This document shows positions 54,601 through 60,000 of a DNA stretch of 60,000 nt, piece after piece (the stretch's first letter is position 1; each line of letters opens with the position of its first letter). A program made the translations under genes and the position numbers. A model generated the notes under the pieces. It saw only the letters and a program-made list of their open reading frames with translations, did no database searches and was not told where the DNA came from. Source of the stretch: Takakia lepidozioides (taxonomy: Eukaryota > Streptophyta > Takakiopsida > Takakiales > Takakiaceae). Location of the stretch: positions 58,883,053 through 58,943,052 of the forward strand of contig CM060732.1 of assembly GCA_030704615.1 (NCBI GenBank). Direction: 5' to 3'.

Positions 54601-55974
54601 GGTCAGCAAGAAGCGTGCACCCACTCGCTTTGCCAGCCCCAGCATGTTGAGTGTCCCAACCACATTGGTCTTGTAAATCAGAGTTAAAGATGTCCCGAGC
54701 CAAAAAAGTTAGAAGAACTTAGATCTACAGTAACATATCCAGATTTGGGAAATAGCCACAGATGGTGTACCACTTTCATCTTCTTTGAAACCAATGGTGC
54801 ATTTAACTAATGGACTCATTTCGGGCAATCTTGAATGTGAGAATAGTGTGCAAGATTACACACAGAATTGGTAGTGGCTTCCCCTTGGCTCTCGCTACTA
54901 CAAAGCACAGAAAGACCATAGTACGATTTTCTTTTTTTTAACTGTTTACAGCTGTAAAACTACATCCAGATGGGGTTTGACAACAACGTTAGGAAGTTTC
55001 ACATCAATAAGAGGGTCCTTCCTGCATGCGTGCAGTCCATTCCTTGGAAGTTCATCCGCATCGACCAGTCTCACAAGTACATCTGCCTGTCTCGTTCTTT
55101 CAGAGTCACCTTAAAGACACGCCCCTCGAAGCAAAGCAGCAAACACAAGTGCAATAACTTTCATTGGCAAGCTTGAAAACCTGTTTTCGGAACGGACTAC
55201 AGACACTGCCGGTGGAGCAGCATTTTGGTTCAGCACAGCCCTAAGTGTAGACTTGGGCTACGGAGCACATTCAATTCCTAATCTAACCCAACCTGCCGCA
55301 AAATGCAAACTTTTGAAAAAGGATATGATCGTCTTGACTGGATTGTGCTTGTAGTGGACAGGCGACGCCGGGCACGCCAGATGGTAGATCTGATCGACTT
55401 CCAAGAGCAGTGGTTCCACAACATCGTGGCGGATCAGCTCGAACCGATGGTTCCCGAAGTGATGCATCACATTTTCCTTCCTCCCTGTAAAGAAGTTGTC
55501 CACCACAATGACATTGTCTCCCCTTGCCATCAGCTTGTCTACAAGATGGCTGCCGACAAACCCTGCGCCTCCGGTCACCACCACTCGCAACGGTTTCCTT
55601 TTCAAGCCAAGAGGGACTTTGGCCCCGGGGCTGATGAATGGCAGTTGTTGCTTCCCAATCAACAATCTTTCGTATGATTTCCGGTAGCTATCATCAATCT
55701 CATTCGAAGCCTTAGAAGGTATGATCTTAACCGACTCGGCTACGAACTGTGGCGCAGGAACGAACAAATGAGGCTGAAGAAGAAAGACGGCACTTGCAAT
55801 TGCCATCCCTACCAGAATAAACATGAGCCGCTGTTCTCTTAGCAGATACTCCAACGGCTTCGACAAGGCCCAGGGCTTTTCAGGTTTTGGCGAGTATGCG
55901 TCGGCTTGTTGAGCGCTCTCATGCCGCCTATGATTTAAACTCATGTTCACCATTGTTCCCTTTTTCTCCTTCAC
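51700..55974 (-). CDS. UXS: UDP-glucuronate decarboxylase (UDP-xylose synthase), membrane-anchored
   Basis: The enzyme converts UDP-glucuronate to UDP-xylose, the donor for xylan and xyloglucan. Exons are 55327-55974, 54525-54672, 54168-54247, 53707-53790, 53020-53094, 52170-52262 and 51700-51915, giving 447 aa with exact phases. Residues 1-50 would be cytosolic and 51-69 form a membrane span, so this is the Golgi type II form rather than the cytosolic one. The SDR fold starts with the NAD-binding GGAGFVG (135-141). The catalytic set is TSTSEVYG with YDEGK (Y271, K275). Other family blocks are [42 protein letters not shown] and [10 protein letters not shown]. Met codons at 55953 or 55944 are possible starts. 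Intron 1 is an AT-AC intron; the other five are GT-AG. No defect is seen. Confidence 0.95.
54673..55326 (-). other. UXS: U12-type AT-AC intron in UXS
   Basis: On the coding strand the intron starts ATATCCTTTT, matching the U12 donor consensus ATATCCTT. It ends ATTTAC, with TCTTTAACT (close to the U12 branch consensus TTCCTTAAC) about 11 nt before the end. Only these AT and AC borders restore VKTI-KTNVVG, the sequence conserved in UXS proteins; no GT or GC donor is available at this point. This intron would be removed by the minor spliceosome. Confidence 0.9.
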
Positions 55975-58616
55975 AGATCAGCTAGCAAGCCTAGCAAGTG
56001 TAATACATCAACGCTTCGTCAGGCTATGAAACATATACCAAGCCTCTCTGAGTTCAGTACCAGTTTCACATGCGCCGCGCGCCACACAGAGCTCTTCAAT
56101 GTTCACCTCAGAAGCGACCTTGCAGACCTACTTGGAAACAAGAAAACACGCGTCTCCAGCTCCGCTCCCCTTACCTAAGCAGGAAACTTTGACAGCACGT
56201 GAAAGCAGTCGCTAATTTTGTGCAGACTCATTTGCTATTTAGAACGTCCAAGAATGGCTAGCTGTAGGCGCACATCAGCAGGCAAACAGAAGACGCCGGG
56301 CCAGGGGTTGCAGCTAAGTTAGCAAGTCCAGGGGGAGGTATGTAATCGGGGAGGGCGACGGCAGCAGACAGCCCGACGACGTGCAGGCAGCACGGCAGCG
56401 CTGCATTTACTTGGCCCGTCGCAGCGATCTCAGAAATCGCAGGAGCCTCCATCGTGCCAGGATCGCACAACATGCCTTATAAAAACCTAACCCGCGATCC
56501 TGATTCCCACAAACGTGGCAACAGACTCTCTTTCTTTTGTTCACCTTCCACCCCCACCGTCTTGTTTTCGCTTTTCGTCCAATCCCTTTTAGGGTTTCTT
56601 GGTTTCGGTTATCTGTTGGACCCAACCAACCAAGAAACAAGGATCCTAAATCCCTGTTGCAGAGGAAAGCAGGGATCCTGAATTTTATTTTATTTTTAAG
56701 AGAAAGGGGTACGGACCCCTGTTATTTTTATTTTTTTATTTTTTTGTTGATTGAATTGAAGAACGAGGAAAAAATAACCTCGCAAAGAGCCATCAGGCAG
56801 TACAATGTGGGGAACTGAATTTCCATGATGCGCGCATCGGCAGTGGAAATGAAACAAGAAACTTCACAACTCGCAACCTAGGCCGGAATTCCAGAGAACA
56901 AAATACCGTAGTACATGGGCCATTTCAACACTCCTATGTCGAATATTTATTTTATTTTGAGAATTTCATTTCGATATATGGAATATTCTCAAAGATGCTT
57001 TATTATCCTACACAAAGTTGCTTAATTTCACAAAATCAATTTCCAAAAATTTTGACAAACTTTGAAATATTAAAATTTGTGTCGAAATGGCCCCTATATT
57101 ACGGTATACGATTGACAGATTGTTTTCTTGCGGAGTGGCCTTTTAGTAAGGTGATTCTTTCAAAGAATGCAATAAATAAAACCAAATATAATAAGCTAGA
57201 TTGTCTTGTAAACACAATTGGCAAGATAACAAGATACCCATTACTAGAGGCTTTTGTCTACCAATATTGTCTTGTTTTTTCTACCTGGTGGGGTCTCATT
57301 TCAGTGGTGTCATGTAGGAGTCAATCCGCGGTCAAGGAGGGTGATGGCATCAGTAGGATACACAATGCAGAGGATCCCAGCGCCCAGTAATTCATCTAGG
57401 TAGTCAAAAGAATTAGTTGCATGAATGGCATTGATGGAAATCTAGGTTAAATTTCTCTACTATATGTTGTCATGATACTGATGGCCGACTTGGACCGTTC
57501 TCTTACCTCTGAGTTGTCAAAAATGGCGATGAAACAAAAGAACCGGGTCACCAAGAAAACCAGTGGGGTGCTTGCTCACCAACAGCTTGCAATCCTAAGT
57601 ATGCGCAAAAAGAACCCCAAGACAGCAAGACAACCAGTTGGCAAATTGCTGGAATTTGTATCCATTGTGAAATGGATGCTAATGCTTGAGCTTGCAAATT
57701 GTTGGTGTATTGGATTAGCTTGCAAAACCCTAAGTGATTTAAGACATCTTTAAAGTCCATGAAGCTCGCTTGGTTTGCATGCTAAGGTGATCCTGTAAAA
57801 GGCGCCCACTGAGTATTCTAGGATTTCCTGCTTGGACATGTAGAAGTTGACCACGAAATAGTTGATGTGTGAATCTTATGTCTGCAATTTAATTATTGAG
57901 GTACTACTATAGGATGACATGGGTTCGTAGATGCCTGCTATTTATTTTATTTTTAAAGGGTAATTATTTCTGGAAATTTTTAAAATAGATGCCATATTGA
58001 GGGCAGCCTCATATTATCCACATTGAGTGAGAATTTCTGGATTTGTGTTTAGGGGAAACACATGGGAGCAACCGCTCACAAATCAGGCCATGAGAAATTG
58101 TTGGCGAAAGTTAGCACCAAGTTTGAGACGCTAAATTTAATGTATTACAGCAAAATAAACAAGAATATCACATTAAATACCAGTTTATTACACTTCATAA
58201 TGATAGAAGTCTTCGGCCTCCCCTGACTTGGACTCGGCAGATATAAACTGGAAGCACATAAGGAGGGGGTCTAAATCTAAGTTGATCTTCCTCAGATAGA
58301 AATCTTCCAAGTTTCGCTCCTTGGCCGTTTTGGCATGTGCTCTTATTGTTCGTCGTTCCGTTCGGTTCCTCTGCTCTAGGGCACCTCTCTCTCATGGAGG
58401 TTTTCAATGCTATGAACTAATCCCAGATTAGCTCTCTGCACTATGGGCAAATCTTGCAACCAATAATAGAAGGGTCTACATGCGTAGTCAGGTCTATTTT
58501 TCACTCATCGTTGGAATCTCCAACACGGTCCCTTGTGTTAAGCCTCATGGCAATATGTAAGGGTTTAATTTTTTCCCTTTTTAATAAATTTCCAGGGCCT
58601 CTCATTCCTGTTGGTA

Positions 58617-58647
<31 letters not shown>

Positions 58648-59020
58648 GTAATAATAGTAATAATAGAAGAAAAAACAGATGAGTATCATTGTTTACGAAA
58701 CAGTCATTTCATCAAACTATTATATTGTACACCACAGCAGGATGCTATATTTTCGACCATCCATTTTCCTCTTTTTCCAGTTGAAGGTGACATGTTTCGC
58801 TACTACCAAAATAAATCATCGAGTCGATTCAAAAATCGATTTTTTGTACTCCTTTCAAGTCATTGAACTATTTACTTTTATTGAGTTGAAGGATTTTGAG
58901 AAAATGGTTAGGTTGTATGCTTTCTACATCTCAAATAAAAAATAAAAATGCATGTGGCCTAATAGATGACACGTGGCTGAAATATGGCAACTTCCAGTTG
59001 ATCTCCAAACTGACTGCAGT
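55975..59020. other. UXS upstream region and right intergenic region
   Basis: The UXS promoter and 5' leader should lie within the first few hundred bases (55975-56480). Beyond that the sequence becomes AT-rich with homopolymer stretches (56680-56760). Open frames, such as the Lys-rich one at 57472-57753, show no recognisable domain. No gene can be supported. Confidence 0.5.
58616..58666. repeat. (AAT)n microsatellite
   Basis: About ten perfect ATA/AAT units are followed by imperfect units (CAGTAATAATAGTAATAATAG). Confidence 0.9.
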
Positions 59021-59115
59021 AGACCAGGTAGCCCAGTAGTTGGGAATTTTGGCCTTGCCTGTGTATAACCTAGGTGATCTAGGGTTCAAAGTCTCCACCT
59101 TCAAATGGAGCGCAG
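59020..59115 (+). repeat. tRNA-derived SINE-like element
   Basis: A box A-like word, TAGCCCAGTAGTTGG (59029-59043), and a box B-like word, GGTTCAAAGTC (59093-59103), lie about 50 bp apart. The layout suggests the head of a tRNA-derived SINE; the ends are uncertain. Confidence 0.4.
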
Positions 59116-59409
59116 TAGTCCCTAGGATGAAGAGATACGAAAAGTCGTCCTTTTCTTTTTCCAAAATGACCACAAAAATGCATGTGACAATATTATATGG
59201 TCTTACAAAGTGACACATAAACGAGTTCCGAAATGATCTCATATGCATATTAGCCAGTATCTATGAAGACCTCTACATAATGGCGTCGCGAAGTCATTGC
59301 ACACTAATCAAGATACCCACTAAACATGACGTGTAAATTAATCATGATTTTGTCATAAAAAATGCAGTGTGTATTTGTCCAAATTTCTAAAACAATTGTT
59401 AGCTTAATT

Positions 59410-60000
59410 TGTGGGCGGCCATGGGCTCCCAAGTGTTTCCCCTTGGTATGATTTGCACCCTACAGACACGGATCCTTGTGTCTACTCCACTCGGCACCCA
59501 CCCCTCCTAATTATAACTTTTTTGTTGACGATAGTTTGGGATGTTGCATACACTCCGACAAGCTCCAAAGTATGATATCACACGTAGAACGAGAATTTCA
59601 AGTTTCTACATCTAGTGCTGATATCTATGCACTGGGTCTGCACATCATTAGAGATCGTGCCCACAAGCTCTTATGGATTGATCAATCCCTCTACATCAAG
59701 AGAATTTTGAGACGATTAGGTTTTCACCATTGTTCTCCTATCACGTCCACTCCAGCGGGACCCAACATCCGGCTTGATGACACCTCAGATATTCTTGAAG
59801 ATCCGGACCCCTCTTTCCCTTGTGCAGAAGCAGTAGTTTGCAATCCGCTCAAATGGGTAGCAATCCGGACATATCTTATGCAGTTAATACAATGGTCAAG
59901 GTTTCCTTTAAGCCACGAAAGTCTCACTACCTTGCAGTCAAACACATTTTCAGATATCTCTCTAGCACTATTCATTTGGATTTATGCTACGATGGGAACA
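59410..60000 (+). mobile_element. Copia-type LTR retrotransposon fragment (reverse transcriptase to RNase H)
   Basis: The translated + strand gives WYDL, TDPCVYSTRHPPLLI and FFVDDSLG, where the FVDD box corresponds to the Copia reverse-transcriptase YVDD. It continues LGLHIIRDR, QSLYIKRILRRLGF and ITSTPAGPNIRL. After a frame change near 59830 it reads SNPDISYAVNTM and YLAVKHIFRYLSSTIHL, the start of the Copia RNase H region. The frameshift shows decay. The element continues past the window and its 5' end and LTRs are not visible here. Confidence 0.82.

Noticed and set aside
56478-56485. TATAAAAA on the + strand upstream of UXS
   Set aside because: No + strand gene follows it, and its distance from the UXS start on the other strand is large, so I do not call it a promoter element.

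Overview
This is nuclear DNA of a green plant. It carries five multi-exon genes of typical plant families: an alpha-expansin, a GH19 chitinase-like protein, a membrane-anchored GH9 endoglucanase, the catalytic subunit of DNA polymerase epsilon, and a UDP-glucuronate decarboxylase. They are spliced with short to medium GT-AG introns, and the spaces between them hold plant-type transposons (hAT, LINE, Copia, tRNA-derived SINE-like sequences). Base composition is moderate. The polymerase introns are loaded with LINE debris, and I favour a non-seed plant (bryophyte, lycophyte, fern) or charophyte over a flowering plant. That last step is inference, and the species cannot be read from the sequence.

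Layout. 1-2.2 kb: intergenic, with a SINE-like element and a GC-rich inverted-repeat cluster just upstream of the first gene. 2.2-4.0 kb: alpha-expansin (+), whose start codon is split by an intron. 5.7-7.5 kb: CTL-type chitinase-like protein (-). 9.0-12.6 kb: GH9 class-B endoglucanase with an N-terminal membrane anchor (-). 13.4-16.25 kb: a composite hAT-type transposon with a perfect 8-bp target duplication, lying in the divergent promoter region between the GH9 gene and the polymerase gene. 16.4-16.5 kb: two E2F-like sites. 16.57-50.47 kb: an apparently intact POL2 gene in which I could place 50 exons that join in frame (2,269 aa). Its introns contain about twenty fragments of one LINE family (called B here), a 3.86-kb LINE of a second family (A) nested inside a B fragment in intron 29, and a strong foldback in intron 10. 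51.7-56.0 kb: UDP-glucuronate decarboxylase (-), whose first intron is a U12-type AT-AC intron. 56-60 kb: intergenic, with a microsatellite, a SINE-like element and the reverse-transcriptase/RNase H part of a Copia element running off the right edge.

How the genes relate. Four of the five host genes act on the cell wall: expansin loosens it, CTL proteins and membrane-anchored GH9 enzymes are tied to cellulose assembly or trimming, and the decarboxylase supplies UDP-xylose for xylan and xyloglucan. The fifth is the leading-strand replicative polymerase, with E2F-like promoter sites expected of an S-phase gene. The reconstructed reading frames of all five genes show no disabling mutation.
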